NCBI RefSeq assembly: GCF_016908275.1
Contig: NZ_JAFBDN010000008.1
Location: forward strand, 1 to 64,000
Length of the DNA stretch: 64,000 nucleotides
Reading direction: 5' to 3'
Origin: Periweissella beninensis
GTDB lineage: Bacteria > Bacillota > Bacilli > Lactobacillales > Lactobacillaceae
In this document: positions 17,871 through 27,765 of the stretch, one piece after another
Numbering within the stretch: the stretch's first letter is position 1
Layout of the letters: each line of letters opens with the position of its first letter
Program-made: the position numbers and the translations under genes
The notes under the pieces: model-generated
Seen by the model: only the letters and a program-made list of their open reading frames with translations
Databases searched by the model: none
Told to the model about the DNA's origin: nothing

Positions 17871-18677
17871 ATGGATTTAAACTTTATTCAAGTGATATTA
17901 GTCATTATCGTGGCATTCCTTGCTGGTGTTGAAGGAATTTTAGATGAATTTCATTTTCACCAACCAGTTGTGGCATGTACTTTAATTGGTTTAGTAACTG
18001 GTAATTTGGCAGCATGTTTGATTTTAGGTGGTAGTTTGCAAATGATTGCTCTTGGTTGGGCAAATATTGGAGCAGCTGTGGCACCAGATGCAGCCTTGGC
18101 ATCAGTAGCTTCGGCAATTATTTTGGTATTAGGTGGTCAAGGTAAAGCTGGAGTTTCTTCAGCGATTGCAATTGCTGTTCCTCTGGCAGTAGCTGGGTTA
18201 CTTTTAACCATCATTTGTCGGACTTTAGCAACTGCTTTAGTTCACTTAATGGATGCTGCTGCTAAGGATGGTAATATTCGTAAGATGGAATTTTGGCATC
18301 TTTTGGCAATTTGTATGCAAGGACTACGAATTGCGATTCCCGCTGGGCTAATTTTAGCGATTGGTGCTGGACCTGTGCGTAGTCTTTTACATGCAATGCC
18401 TGCTTGGTTAACTGATGGCCTTGCAATTGGTGGTGGTATGGTTGTGGCTGTTGGTTATGCAATGGTTATTAATATGATGGCAACACGTGAAGTTTGGCCA
18501 TTCTTTGCTCTTGGATTTGTGCTAGCAACGGTTTCTGAAATCACATTAATTGGTTTAGGTGCAATTGGTTGTGCAATCGCATTGATTTACTTAGCACTTT
18601 CAAAACAAGGTGGTTCCGGTAATGGTGGTGGATCAAATACTGGTGATCCAGTTGGCGATATCATCGATAACTACTAA
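17871..18677 (+). CDS. manM: PTS mannose-family EIIC component
   Basis: This 268-aa membrane protein begins with the typical AGVEGILDEFHFHQPVVACT segment (about 18-37). It contains GGQGKAG (residues 88-94), followed by SSAIAIAVPLAVAG; as I recall, this GGQGxxG loop marks the group of Man-PTS systems that serve as receptors for class IIa bacteriocins. The C terminus is a Gly/Ser/Asn-rich tail. With EIID it forms the sugar channel. CGGAGGATT is the ribosome binding site, 30 bp after manL. Confidence 0.95.
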   Translation: MDLNFIQVILVIIVAFLAGVEGILDEFHFHQPVVACTLIGLVTGNLAACLILGGSLQMIALGWANIGAAVAPDAALASVASAIILVLGGQGKAGVSSAIAIAVPLAVAGLLLTIICRTLATALVHLMDAAAKDGNIRKMEFWHLLAICMQGLRIAIPAGLILAIGAGPVRSLLHAMPAWLTDGLAIGGGMVVAVGYAMVINMMATREVWPFFALGFVLATVSEITLIGLGAIGCAIALIYLALSKQGGSGNGGGSNTGDPVGDIIDNY

Positions 18678-18695
18678 AAGAGGAGGATAACTATA

Positions 18696-19607
18696 ATGGC
18701 AGAAAGAATTTCACTATCTAAAAAAGATCGGTTATCTGTTTGGTGGCGTTCAACTTTTCTACAAGGTTCATGGAATTATGAACGGATGCAAAATGGTGGT
18801 TGGGCTTTCTCTTTAGTACCAGCGATTAAGCGGTTATATAAAACAAAAGAGGATCGAGCAGCGGCATTAAAACGGCACCTTGAATTTTTTAACACACATC
18901 CGTATATTGCCTCACCAATTATTGGGGTAACTCTAGCCTTAGAAGAAGAACGAGCTAACGGAGCTCCAGTTGATGACGTTGCTATTCAAGGGGTTAAGGT
19001 TGGGATGATGGGACCTTTAGCGGGGATTGGTGATCCAGTCTTTTGGTTTACAGTAAAGCCAATCTTAGGAGCGCTAGCTGCCTCTCTTGCGATGAGCGGT
19101 AATATTTTAGGCCCAATCATTTATTTTGTGGGTTGGAATGTAATTCGCATGGGGTTCATGTGGTATACTCAAGAATTTGGTTATAAGGCTGGTTCAAAAA
19201 TTACAGAAGATTTATCAGGTGGTGTTTTACAAGATATTACAAAGGGTGCTTCCATCTTAGGAATGTTTATTCTAGGAGCATTAGTAAATCGATGGGTTTC
19301 CGTTAAGTTCACACCAACCGTTTCATCAGTAAAATTGGACAAGGGTGCTTATATTGACTGGAGTAATCTCCCTGCTGGTGCTAAGGGTATTCAAGCGGCC
19401 TTACAACAACAAGCTGCTGGATTATCATTGACATCACATAAAGTAACAACCCTGCAAAATAATTTAGACAGTTTGATACCTGGTTTAGCAGGCTTGGCTA
19501 TTACGTTATTATGTATGTGGTTGCTTAAGAAAAAGGTTTCACCAATTATTATTATTTTAGGACTCTTTGCAGTTGGTATTATTTTCCACCTAATTAATTT
19601 AATGTAA
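18696..19607 (+). CDS. manN: PTS mannose-family EIID component
   Basis: This 303-aa protein opens with the EIID signature (WWRSTFLQGSWNYERMQNGG, about 16-35) and has the conserved HPYIASPIIGVTLALEE and GPLAGIGDPVFWFT segments. The C-terminal third includes an extracytoplasmic insertion (about 205-255) and ends in two or three membrane helices. It lies 18 bp after manM with AGAGGAGGATAAC as ribosome binding site. A very strong hairpin terminator follows at 19676. Confidence 0.95.
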   Translation: MAERISLSKKDRLSVWWRSTFLQGSWNYERMQNGGWAFSLVPAIKRLYKTKEDRAAALKRHLEFFNTHPYIASPIIGVTLALEEERANGAPVDDVAIQGVKVGMMGPLAGIGDPVFWFTVKPILGALAASLAMSGNILGPIIYFVGWNVIRMGFMWYTQEFGYKAGSKITEDLSGGVLQDITKGASILGMFILGALVNRWVSVKFTPTVSSVKLDKGAYIDWSNLPAGAKGIQAALQQQAAGLSLTSHKVTTLQNNLDSLIPGLAGLAITLLCMWLLKKKVSPIIIILGLFAVGIIFHLINLM

Positions 19608-19675
19608 TTAACTTATATACAATGTTGGTAGGAAAATAGTTACTGAGAACTATCATTGGTTATCATAGATTATAA

Positions 19676-19727
19676 AAAACCACCAGTATGCTAATGAAAT
19701 TAGTTTCATTAGCATACTGGTGGTTTT
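19676..19727 (+). terminator. Long perfect hairpin terminator of manLMN
   Basis: A 24-bp stem with no mismatch (left arm 19676-19699, right arm 19704-19727) encloses the 4-nt loop TTAG. It is flanked by A residues on the left and TTTT on the right, so it can act in both directions. Confidence 0.85.
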
Positions 19728-19850
19728 ACATATAATTACAGAGGTTTAATGCACAAAATTGTTAATTCTTAATGTGTGATATTATATGCTATGATATAAA
19801 TACAAAAATTAATTCCTGTAATTTTAAATTATTAAATAAAGAGGTAAAAA

Positions 19851-20942
19851 ATGGCAGAACTTGATGAATATAATCGGACTAATAAATTTAAAAAAATATT
19901 AAAAATGAGTCAAATTGATGCACTAATTATTACTAATGGCAATAACATGCGGTATTTAACAACCTTTACTGGTGGAACGGGTGATGGTGTTGTTGTAGGG
20001 ACACAAGGCAAAATCTATTTAATTACTGATAGCCGCTATGAAGAAGAATTGAAGGCATTAAATCATAAATTATTTGAATTAGTAATCACGCGAGATTACT
20101 ACCAAACGGCAGCAAATATTATCAAAAAAAATAAATTAAAAACAGTTAGTTTTGAAGATGATATGCAGTTTAAAGTATTTGATTTATTAGATGAAATTGT
20201 AATTGCTAATGAATTTATGCCATTGCCAGGACTGATAGAAACGATGCGGGAAATAAAAACGGCTGAGGAATTAACAAAAATTAAAAAAGCATGTGATATT
20301 TCAATTGAAGCCTTTAAGCAACTACTTCTAAAAGTGCATGTAGGGATGACAGAAATTGAAGTAGCTAATGAATTGGATTATTTAGCTAGAAAATTGGGTG
20401 CTCAAAAGGCATCATTTGATACAATTGTAGCTAGTGGTTATCGAAGTGCGTTACCACATGGGGCAGCTAGTGATAAAAAAATTGAAAAAGGTGATCTAGT
20501 AACCATTGATTATGGGTATTATGTTGATGGCTATACGTCTGATATTACACGAACAATTGCATTTGGTGAGATAGATGCTGAGTTACTAAAAATTTACGAT
20601 ATTGTTAAAGTGGCGCAAGCCAAAGTGCTTGAAAAAGTAGCACATGAAAGGCCCTTAGCTATTTTAGATCAAACCGGTCGTGATTATATAACTGCAATGG
20701 GATATGGAAAACAATTTAATCATGGCATGGGCCATGGAATAGGTCTAGATATTCATGAAGGACCTAATATTGGCCGACAAAGTGATGATGAAATGTTGGC
20801 AAATAATTTATTAACAATCGAACCTGGAATTTATTTACCTACAAAGGGAGGCGTTAGAATTGAAGATGATATTGTTGTTACAAAAGAAGGGTATCTTAAT
20901 TTAACTGCGGCATTAACAACTGATTTAATTGTTATTAATTAA
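19851..20942 (+). CDS. M24B family Xaa-Pro aminopeptidase/dipeptidase
   Basis: This 363-aa metallopeptidase has a creatinase-like N-terminal domain (about 1-130) and a pita-bread catalytic domain. All five metal ligands can be seen: Asp in DYGYYVDGY, Asp in TSDITRTIAFG, His in HGMGHGIGLDIHEGP, Glu in LTIEPGIYLP and Glu in GGVRIEDDIVV. It cleaves peptides next to proline. Size and layout resemble YqhT/PepP- and PepQ-type proteins; which of the two activities it has is not settled. AAAGAGGTAAAAA precedes the ATG. Confidence 0.92.
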   Translation: MAELDEYNRTNKFKKILKMSQIDALIITNGNNMRYLTTFTGGTGDGVVVGTQGKIYLITDSRYEEELKALNHKLFELVITRDYYQTAANIIKKNKLKTVSFEDDMQFKVFDLLDEIVIANEFMPLPGLIETMREIKTAEELTKIKKACDISIEAFKQLLLKVHVGMTEIEVANELDYLARKLGAQKASFDTIVASGYRSALPHGAASDKKIEKGDLVTIDYGYYVDGYTSDITRTIAFGEIDAELLKIYDIVKVAQAKVLEKVAHERPLAILDQTGRDYITAMGYGKQFNHGMGHGIGLDIHEGPNIGRQSDDEMLANNLLTIEPGIYLPTKGGVRIEDDIVVTKEGYLNLTAALTTDLIVIN

Positions 20943-20986
20943 TAAATTTAGTACGGTTATTGATGCACTTTAATCGTAATATACGA

Positions 20987-21060
20987 TATAATTAAAATTA
21001 ACTCAATATTAAGGTAGTTACCTGCTGATTCGGGAAACTATCTTGCCGAAAGTCAGGTGA
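20987..21060 (+). promoter_or_regulatory. relA leader with two mutually exclusive folds
   Basis: A TATAAT at 20987-20992 would start a leader of about 65 nt. Fold A pairs AAGGTAGTT (21011-21019) with AACTATCTT (21036-21044); in this fold TTCGG (21029-21033) can still pair with CCGAA (21046-21050) as an H-type pseudoknot. Fold B pairs TTACCTG (21018-21024) with CAGGTGA (21054-21060), which covers the whole ribosome binding site, and encloses the same TTCGG/CCGAA helix. A and B cannot coexist because bases 21018-21019 are shared. There is no T-run, so control would be translational. The pairings are seen in the sequence; the regulation is inferred. Confidence 0.4.
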
Positions 21061-21065
21061 AAGTA

Positions 21066-23297
21066 ATGCCAAAACAAAAAAATTTAACAGCCCAAGATGT
21101 TCATGCTGCTGTCAGTCAATATATGAATCCAGAACATGTAGCATTTGTCGATAAGGCATATGCATTTGCAGCCCGGTTGCATAAGGAACAAATTCGTAAA
21201 TCAGGGGAGCCATATATTATCCATCCAATTCAAGTAGCAGGGATTTTAGCACAGTTACATATGGATCCAGAAACAATTGTGGCAGGTTATTTACATGATG
21301 TAGTTGAAGACACTGTTGCAACTTTAGATGATCTACAAGAATTATTTGGAGCTAATGTTGCCTTAATTGTCGATGGTGTTACTAAGTTAGGGAAAATTGA
21401 ATATAAGAGTAGTCAAGAACAATTAGCAGAAAATCATCGTAAATTATTATTGGCAATGTCTAAAGATATTCGTGTAATTATTGTTAAACTAGCAGATCGT
21501 TTACATAATATGCGCACCTTACAACATCTCAGACCAGAGAAACAACGAAGAATTGCTTCAGAAACATTAGAAATTTATGCACCGCTTGCTGATCGCTTGG
21601 GAATTAGCACAATTAAGTGGGAGTTAGAGGATTCATCGTTACGTTATTTAAATCCAGAGCAATATCATCGAATTGCTCACCTTATGGATAGTCGCCGTGA
21701 GGAGCGTATGGCGTATATTAATTCAGCAATCGCTGCCATTCAAAGTGCCGTTGATGATTTAGGTTATACAAACGTAAAAATTTATGGTCGACCTAAACAT
21801 ATTTATTCTGTTTACCGAAAAATGGTTGATAAAAAAAAGCAATTTGACGAAATTTATGATTTATTAGCAATTAGAATCGAAGTTAACACGATTCCAGAAA
21901 CGTATGCAGTTCTTGGCATTATTCATTCACAGTGGACACCGATTCCAGGAAGGTTTAAAGATTATATTGCTTTACCTAAGGCTAATGGATATCAAAGTTT
22001 GCATACTACGGTTGTTGGACCAATGGGGAAACGCGTTGAAATTCAGATTAGAACTCATGAAATGCACCGAATTGCTGAGTATGGGGTAGCTGCTCATTGG
22101 GCATATAAAGAAGGTAATTTCAATGGGGCAGATGTACAAAATCAAGATCAAAAGAAGCTTAATATGATCCAAGGAATTATTGAACTACAACATGAAACTA
22201 AAGATGCCGATGATTTTATGGACGCTGTTAAAGGAGACTTATTTTCAGATCGAGTATATGCATTTACACCCAAAGGGGATGTCTATGAGTTACCAAAGGG
22301 GGCTGGTCCCCTTGATATGGCGTATATCATTCATACTGAAGTTGGCCATAAAACTACTGGAGCACGTGTTAATGGCAAGATGGTGCCTTTAAATTCAGAA
22401 TTAAAAACAGGTGATATTGTAGAAATAATAACTAGTAATACTGCTCGGCCAAGTAGGGATTGGTTTAATTTGGTTTCAACAAGACGGGCCCGTAATAAAA
22501 TAAAGCAATATTTTCGTAAACAAAATCGAGAAGAAAATATTGAGGCAGGGAAAACATTAATTATTAATTTCTTACAAGAAGAGGGTTTTGATCCAGATGA
22601 AATTTTAACTGAAGAAAATGAAAAACATGCAGTTGGTAAACTACATGTTATGGGAATTGATGATATGTTTGCTTCACTGGGCTATGGTGACTTAGCACCA
22701 CAAGGAGTTGCTAATAAGTTAACAGAAGCAAAACGGGAGCAACAAGAAAAGGATCGACTAAAGCGACAAGAAAAAGAGTTGCTTGAAGAACATAAAATAA
22801 TGGACGTTGCTAGTACATTGTCTCAAAGGAAAAAGCATACAGCTTCAGATGGAGTTATAATCGAAGGTGTTGATGGCTTACTGGTTAGATTAAGTCATTG
22901 TTGTACACCGATTCCAGGAGATAACATTGTTGGGTATATAACCAAAGGTCGTGGTGTTTCCATTCATCGGGCTGATTGTCCCAATGTACGGGATGCTGAA
23001 CGACAAGGACAACGATTAATTGATGTTGAATGGCAATTTCCAGAAGGAGAACGACCAAATTATGATGCTGATTTGACAATTAGCGGTAATAATCGGAATG
23101 GGCTACTAAATGATGTAATTAAGACCGCTAATGCTAATACTAAATATTTAATGTCCGTGAATGGGCGAGTTGATCATAATGGTTTGGTATTAATTTCATT
23201 ATCGGTGGGAGTCCGTAATTCAACTCATTTGGATCAATTGATGGCCAGTGTCAATAATATTCCAGATGTATATGATGTTAAACGAGCACTACACTAA
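21066..23297 (+). CDS. relA: Bifunctional (p)ppGpp synthetase/hydrolase RelA/SpoT
   Basis: This 743-aa Rel enzyme makes and degrades (p)ppGpp in the stringent response. The HD hydrolase domain (about 30-190) keeps HDVVEDT and [12 protein letters not shown]. The synthetase domain (about 230-350) has [14 protein letters not shown] and [21 protein letters not shown] (about 390-455), helical, zinc-finger-like ([11 protein letters not shown], with HRADCPN) and ACT domains follow. The start is ATG 21066, 5 bases after AGGTGA; the in-frame GTG at 21057 lies inside that binding site. The leader can fold to hide the site. dtd follows, as in many Firmicutes. Confidence 0.96.
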   Translation: MPKQKNLTAQDVHAAVSQYMNPEHVAFVDKAYAFAARLHKEQIRKSGEPYIIHPIQVAGILAQLHMDPETIVAGYLHDVVEDTVATLDDLQELFGANVALIVDGVTKLGKIEYKSSQEQLAENHRKLLLAMSKDIRVIIVKLADRLHNMRTLQHLRPEKQRRIASETLEIYAPLADRLGISTIKWELEDSSLRYLNPEQYHRIAHLMDSRREERMAYINSAIAAIQSAVDDLGYTNVKIYGRPKHIYSVYRKMVDKKKQFDEIYDLLAIRIEVNTIPETYAVLGIIHSQWTPIPGRFKDYIALPKANGYQSLHTTVVGPMGKRVEIQIRTHEMHRIAEYGVAAHWAYKEGNFNGADVQNQDQKKLNMIQGIIELQHETKDADDFMDAVKGDLFSDRVYAFTPKGDVYELPKGAGPLDMAYIIHTEVGHKTTGARVNGKMVPLNSELKTGDIVEIITSNTARPSRDWFNLVSTRRARNKIKQYFRKQNREENIEAGKTLIINFLQEEGFDPDEILTEENEKHAVGKLHVMGIDDMFASLGYGDLAPQGVANKLTEAKREQQEKDRLKRQEKELLEEHKIMDVASTLSQRKKHTASDGVIIEGVDGLLVRLSHCCTPIPGDNIVGYITKGRGVSIHRADCPNVRDAERQGQRLIDVEWQFPEGERPNYDADLTISGNNRNGLLNDVIKTANANTKYLMSVNGRVDHNGLVLISLSVGVRNSTHLDQLMASVNNIPDVYDVKRALH

Positions 23298-23311
23298 CCT
23301 TTAATCAAAAA

Positions 23312-23355
23312 CAAAAGGGCTGTGACAAATGTAATTTATTGTCGCGCCTTTTTTA
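23312..23355 (+). terminator. Terminator after relA
   Basis: An imperfect stem (AAAAGGGCTGTGACAA against TTGTCGCGCCTTTT) is followed by six T residues. It ends before the dtd ribosome binding site, so part of the transcription may read into dtd. Confidence 0.6.
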
Positions 23356-23386
23356 CTATATACAAGATAAATTAGGAGAACCTATA

Positions 23387-23830
23387 ATGCGAATTGTGAT
23401 CCAAAGAGTAAAAGCGGCAAATGTTATGGTTAATGAACAAATTATTGGGAAAATTGGTCAAGGGCTAGTATTATTAGTGGGAATTATCAATGAAGATACG
23501 CTAGCTGATATTGAGTATCTTGTACGGAAAATAACCAATATGCGTATTTTTGAAGATGAAATCGGTAAGATGAATTTATCTCTGAAGGATATCGGGGGGG
23601 AAGTATTATCAATATCACAATTTACGTTGCTAGCAGAAACACGTAAAGGGAATCGACCAAGTTTTACTGGTGCTGGTGCACCGGAATTTTCAAAAAGGAT
23701 GTATGATCAATTTAATAACTATTTAAGAAAGGAAGTACCGATGACTACAGGTCAGTTTGGTGCAGATATGCAAGTAAGTCTAATTAATGATGGACCAGTG
23801 ACAATTGTGATTGACTCAAAGCAAAAATAG
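23387..23830 (+). CDS. dtd: D-aminoacyl-tRNA deacylase
   Basis: This 147-aa enzyme removes D-amino acids wrongly attached to tRNA. It has the family motifs [20 protein letters not shown] (about 78-97) and NDGPVTIV near the C terminus. The start is the ATG preceded by GGAGAACC; a longer in-frame reading beginning at 23339 would lie in the relA terminator and is rejected. It lies next to relA, the usual arrangement. The reading frame stops 13 bp before the uvrC start. Confidence 0.95.
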   Translation: MRIVIQRVKAANVMVNEQIIGKIGQGLVLLVGIINEDTLADIEYLVRKITNMRIFEDEIGKMNLSLKDIGGEVLSISQFTLLAETRKGNRPSFTGAGAPEFSKRMYDQFNNYLRKEVPMTTGQFGADMQVSLINDGPVTIVIDSKQK

Positions 23831-23843
23831 TGGAGAAAAATTA

Positions 23844-25640
23844 GTGACATCAGAATTAATCGAAAAAAAATTAGCATTATTACCAAATGAGCCTGGTTCA
23901 TATCAGATGAAAAATGCTGATGGGAAAATAATCTATGTTGGTAAGGCAAAAAATTTAAAAAATCGAGTGCGTTCCTACTTTAAGGTAGAACATACTGGTA
24001 AAACGGCTGAATTAGTAAAGAGTATAGCGGATTTTGATTTTATTGTAACTAGTTCAGATAAAGAAGCTTTTTTACTAGAAATTACATTAATTCAAAAATG
24101 GCAACCTTACTACAATATTCGACTTAAACAAGGAACAGGTTATCCATATATAAAAATAACTGCTGAAAAAGATCCACAGTTAGTCTTGGTAAGTGAAGTA
24201 AAAAAAGATAATGGTATATACTTCGGCCCATATCCGAATGTTTATGCTGCACAGGAAACATTACATTTATTACAAAAAGTATATCCGTTACGACGGTGTA
24301 ATGGTTTTCAAGGGCGCCCATGTCTTTATTATCACATGGGGCAGTGTTTAGGCGCGTGTTTTAAAGAAGTCTCTAACGAAAAATATCAAAAACAAATTAA
24401 TAAAATTCGTTCATTTTTAAATGGTAACACTCAGCAGATCACTAAGAAATTAACCGCAGATATGTACATTGCGGCCAATGAGATGGAATATGAAAGAGCA
24501 GGTGAAATACGAGATCAGCTAAAATTTATTGATACAACCGTTGAAAAACAAAAAATAATTATGCATGATAATATTGATCGCGATATTATTAATTTTACTG
24601 AGGATCAAGGATGGTTATCAGTACAAATATTTTTTATTCGACAAGCACGGTTAATGAAACGGGAGAAACAAATTTTTACGTATGTTGATAGTGCCATTGA
24701 TACGATGAATAACTTTATTATTCAATTTTATCGACGAAAAAATCTGACACTACCAAAAGAAATTTTGATTACGAACAAATTAGACAAAGAATTGTTAAGC
24801 ACGGTATTGCAACTGAACTTTAAGACACCGCAAAAGGGGATAAAGAAGCAATTATTAGATTTAGCAGCCAAAAACGCACAAATAGCCTTAGCGGAAAAGT
24901 TAAAATTAATGCTTGATGACTCTAAAAAAACAACAGGTGCGGTTCAGAGCCTAAGTGACTTACTGGCAATACCTTATGCCCAAAATATTGAAATCTTTGA
25001 TCATTCACACATTCAAGGTTCGGATTTAGTGTCCGCAATGGTTACATTTGTTGATGGTAAAGCGGCTAATAATTTATATCGTAAGTATAAATTAAAAACG
25101 GTTAATCATGCAGATGAATATCAAGCCACGCAAGAAGTGGTACGGAGAAGGTATACACGGTTGTTAAAGGAACATAAAAAGATGCCGGACTTAATTCTAC
25201 TCGATGGTGGGACAATTCAATTGACAGCAGCCAAGGACGTTTTAGAAAATGAACTAAATCTTAAAATACCAATAGCCGCCATGGTTAAAAATGACCAACA
25301 TAAAACAGCAGGCTTGATTCAAAATACTCAGGTAAAAGAACTCGATAAGCATTCAGGGGTTTTTCACTTATTAGAACGCATGCAAGAAGAGGTTCATCGT
25401 TTTGCAATCAGTTTTCATCGACAAGTGCATAGTAAAAAAGCTTTAGCATCACGGCTTGATGAAATTCGTGGTGTTGGGCCAAAAACACGTCAAAAGTTAT
25501 TAGTAAAGTTTGGTTCGATTAATAAAATTGCACAAGCATCACTTACAGAGATAAAGGCATTAGGTATCTCAGAAACTACGGCACAACAAATAAAACTATC
25601 GCTAGAGGCTATTATGAAAGCGGAAAAACTTAAAAAGTAA
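23844..25640 (+). CDS. uvrC: Excinuclease ABC subunit C
   Basis: This 598-aa protein makes both incisions in nucleotide excision repair. The GIY-YIG nuclease domain is N-terminal (PGSYQMK ... KIIYVGKAKNLKNRVRSYF, about 14-50). A UVR motif binds UvrB (about 195-230), the RNase H-like C-terminal nuclease holds FDHSHIQGSDLVSAMV, and paired HhH motifs end the protein. The start is GTG 23844 after TGGAGAAA; an upstream in-frame reading from 23811 overlaps dtd and lacks a binding site. Confidence 0.96.
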   Translation: MTSELIEKKLALLPNEPGSYQMKNADGKIIYVGKAKNLKNRVRSYFKVEHTGKTAELVKSIADFDFIVTSSDKEAFLLEITLIQKWQPYYNIRLKQGTGYPYIKITAEKDPQLVLVSEVKKDNGIYFGPYPNVYAAQETLHLLQKVYPLRRCNGFQGRPCLYYHMGQCLGACFKEVSNEKYQKQINKIRSFLNGNTQQITKKLTADMYIAANEMEYERAGEIRDQLKFIDTTVEKQKIIMHDNIDRDIINFTEDQGWLSVQIFFIRQARLMKREKQIFTYVDSAIDTMNNFIIQFYRRKNLTLPKEILITNKLDKELLSTVLQLNFKTPQKGIKKQLLDLAAKNAQIALAEKLKLMLDDSKKTTGAVQSLSDLLAIPYAQNIEIFDHSHIQGSDLVSAMVTFVDGKAANNLYRKYKLKTVNHADEYQATQEVVRRRYTRLLKEHKKMPDLILLDGGTIQLTAAKDVLENELNLKIPIAAMVKNDQHKTAGLIQNTQVKELDKHSGVFHLLERMQEEVHRFAISFHRQVHSKKALASRLDEIRGVGPKTRQKLLVKFGSINKIAQASLTEIKALGISETTAQQIKLSLEAIMKAEKLKK

Positions 25641-25722
25641 ACTTTGCTTAGGGGTTACTATATTTGTATTAAAAGATGCGGTAGAATTAATTAATATCGC
25701 AAAAAAGAAGTGGTGGAAGTTG

Positions 25723-26901
25723 ATGAGTAATAAACGCGTAAAAAATTTGGATTACTATATTTTAGTACCGGCAATAATGTTAATGCTTTTTGGCATAGTT
25801 AATGTCTTTTCAGCAAGTTCTAATATGGCATCGGGGTCGCCGTTTACATACTTATTGAAGCAGTGCGTATATGTAACAATTACTTTAGGTGTCAGTATTT
25901 TCGTGTATCATGTAAAGTTATCCAAAATATTAAGTGAAAAATTTGCTAAACATTATTTAATGATAGTTGTAATTGGATTAATTATTGCTAGATTATTTAT
26001 GCCAGCAGTAAATGGTGCACATGGTTGGATTATTTTAGGTGTTGTGAGTATTCAACCGGCAGAATTTGCTAAATTGGGATTAATTATTTATTTTGCAAAA
26101 TATTTTAGTCAGTATTCTTTTAAGCCAAAACATCTACAGGAAACCATTTTCGTTCCTAATAAATGGATTTTACCAGCGATTATCTTATTTTTAATAGCAA
26201 TTATGCCTGACATAGGTAATTTGGCAATTAATTTGTTTATCATATTAGTGATGATTTTGGCAAGTGAAATTAGTTGGAAATGGGCTGCGCTAGCTTTTAG
26301 TTCGATTGGAACACTGTGGATAGCTTTGCCATTAGTTATTACACAATTAAATATTGGTGCTAGTAATTATGGATTGAAAAGGTTAGTTGCTTTTGTTAAT
26401 CCTTGGAAATATGAAAAAGGTTCAGGGACCCAATTAATTAATTCATATTATGCTATTAGTAATGGTGGTCTATTTGGGGTTGGATTAGGTAATTCAATTC
26501 AAAAAACTGGATACTTACCAGAACCAAATACTGACTTTATTATGGCAGTAGTAGCAGAAGAATGGGGGGCTATTGGAATTTTAGTGGTACTAACCTTATT
26601 ATTGATCATTATTTACAGAATTATCGTAATCGGTGTTCAGGCGACAAGAACGGATATTCGTATTATGATGTATGGACTAGCAGCATACTTAACAATTCAA
26701 ATTTTGGTTAACATTGGTGGAGTTTCAGGTGTATTACCAATTACTGGAGTTACTTTTCCATTTATTTCATATGGTGGATCTTCAACGCTCATGATCGGTT
26801 TATCGATGGGTATGGCATTAAATGCTAGTTCAGTAGTACAACAAGAAAAATTTAAGAGACAACAAAAAAACTATAAGCGAGGTAATAATGGCAGAATTTA
26901 G
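25723..26901 (+). CDS. ftsW: FtsW-type SEDS peptidoglycan polymerase
   Basis: This 392-aa membrane protein has about ten helices. The FtsW rather than RodA subtype is indicated by SNGGLFGVGLGNSIQKTGYL followed by PEPNTDFIMAVVAEEWG and FPFISYGGSSTL. FtsW polymerises lipid II at the septum with its class B PBP partner. GGTGGAAG precedes TTG 25720 and ATG 25723; ATG is chosen. It overlaps ylbG by 14 bp and starts a run ftsW-ylbG-rsmD-coaD-sepM. Confidence 0.9.
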   Translation: MSNKRVKNLDYYILVPAIMLMLFGIVNVFSASSNMASGSPFTYLLKQCVYVTITLGVSIFVYHVKLSKILSEKFAKHYLMIVVIGLIIARLFMPAVNGAHGWIILGVVSIQPAEFAKLGLIIYFAKYFSQYSFKPKHLQETIFVPNKWILPAIILFLIAIMPDIGNLAINLFIILVMILASEISWKWAALAFSSIGTLWIALPLVITQLNIGASNYGLKRLVAFVNPWKYEKGSGTQLINSYYAISNGGLFGVGLGNSIQKTGYLPEPNTDFIMAVVAEEWGAIGILVVLTLLLIIIYRIIVIGVQATRTDIRIMMYGLAAYLTIQILVNIGGVSGVLPITGVTFPFISYGGSSTLMIGLSMGMALNASSVVQQEKFKRQQKNYKRGNNGRI

Positions 26902-27202
26902 TATTGAAAAACGCCGAGCAATTTATGTTTACTTACGTAGCTTGCGACAAGTTAAACAGCTTAGAAAATATGGGCAAGTTGAATTTACTTCAAGAAAAAT
27001 GCACTATATTTTACTATATATGGATGCTGATTTAATTGAGGAAACAAAGGATAAATTGATCAAATTAGGATTTGTAATACGAATTAAGGACGCTATTCGA
27101 TCAAATTTAAATGCAAATCTTAATGAAAAAAATGAAGATAATGGATTTACAATGGCAAATGATGAGGTAAATGATTTGCTAGATGAAGGAGTAGAGTTAT
27201 AA
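26888..27202 (+). CDS. ylbG: YlbG-like protein (DUF2129)
   Basis: This 104-aa cytoplasmic protein has the DUF2129 pattern of a short basic protein beginning RRAIYVYLRSLRQVKQLRKYG and containing SRKMHYILLYMD. The start codon lies inside ftsW, 14 bp before its stop, with AGCGAGG upstream. The stop overlaps the rsmD start as TAATG. YlbG sits before rsmD and coaD in Bacillus as here. Function is unknown; the tail after residue 80 is acidic and poorly conserved. Confidence 0.85.
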   Translation: MAEFSIEKRRAIYVYLRSLRQVKQLRKYGQVEFTSRKMHYILLYMDADLIEETKDKLIKLGFVIRIKDAIRSNLNANLNEKNEDNGFTMANDEVNDLLDEGVEL

Positions 27203-27765
27203 TGCGAATCGTTGCAGGAGAATTTGGTGGCCGTCCTTTAAAAGCAGTGCCTGGAACAGCGACACGACCAACAACTGATAAAGTTAAAGAAGCAATTTTT
27301 AGTATGATTGGCCCATATTTTGATGGTGGTATTAGCTTGGATTTATTCGCTGGCTCAGGTGGTTTATCAATCGAAGGGGTATCGCGAGGAATTGATAAGG
27401 CGTATTTAGTTGATAAACAATTTGCGGCAATTAAAACAATCAAAGCTAATATTGAGGTTACAAAGGCAGCTGATAAATTTAGTGTTTCTAAGCAAGATGC
27501 TACTGTAGCGTTGGACAATTTTGCTAATGAAAAAATAAAGTTTGATGTTATTTACTTAGATCCACCATATGCTAAACAACAAATTTTGAAAGATTTAGCA
27601 ATTATGCAAAAGAACAATTTATTGAATGAAGATGCGATTATTGTCACTGAAACAGACCAATCAGCTCAGTTACCTGTTGATATACCAAATTTTGTGCAAA
27701 CTAATCACAAAAATTATGGAATCACGGTAATAAGTGTGTATAAATATTTGGGGGCAGTTAAATGA
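27202..27765 (+). CDS. rsmD: 16S rRNA (guanine(966)-N(2))-methyltransferase RsmD
   Basis: This 187-aa SAM-dependent methyltransferase has the N-terminal RIVAGEFGGRPLKAVPG, SAM-binding LDLFAGSGGLSIEGVSRG (about 47-64) and the catalytic DPPY motif (YLDPPYAKQ). It methylates G966 of 16S rRNA. Start and stop overlap both neighbours (TAATG with ylbG, ATGA with coaD), which points to translational coupling. Confidence 0.95.
   Translation: MRIVAGEFGGRPLKAVPGTATRPTTDKVKEAIFSMIGPYFDGGISLDLFAGSGGLSIEGVSRGIDKAYLVDKQFAAIKTIKANIEVTKAADKFSVSKQDATVALDNFANEKIKFDVIYLDPPYAKQQILKDLAIMQKNNLLNEDAIIVTETDQSAQLPVDIPNFVQTNHKNYGITVISVYKYLGAVK

Noticed and set aside
23339-23386. Longer start for dtd
   Set aside because: It would lie in the relA terminator; the family starts at the ATG of 23387 with GGAGA upstream.
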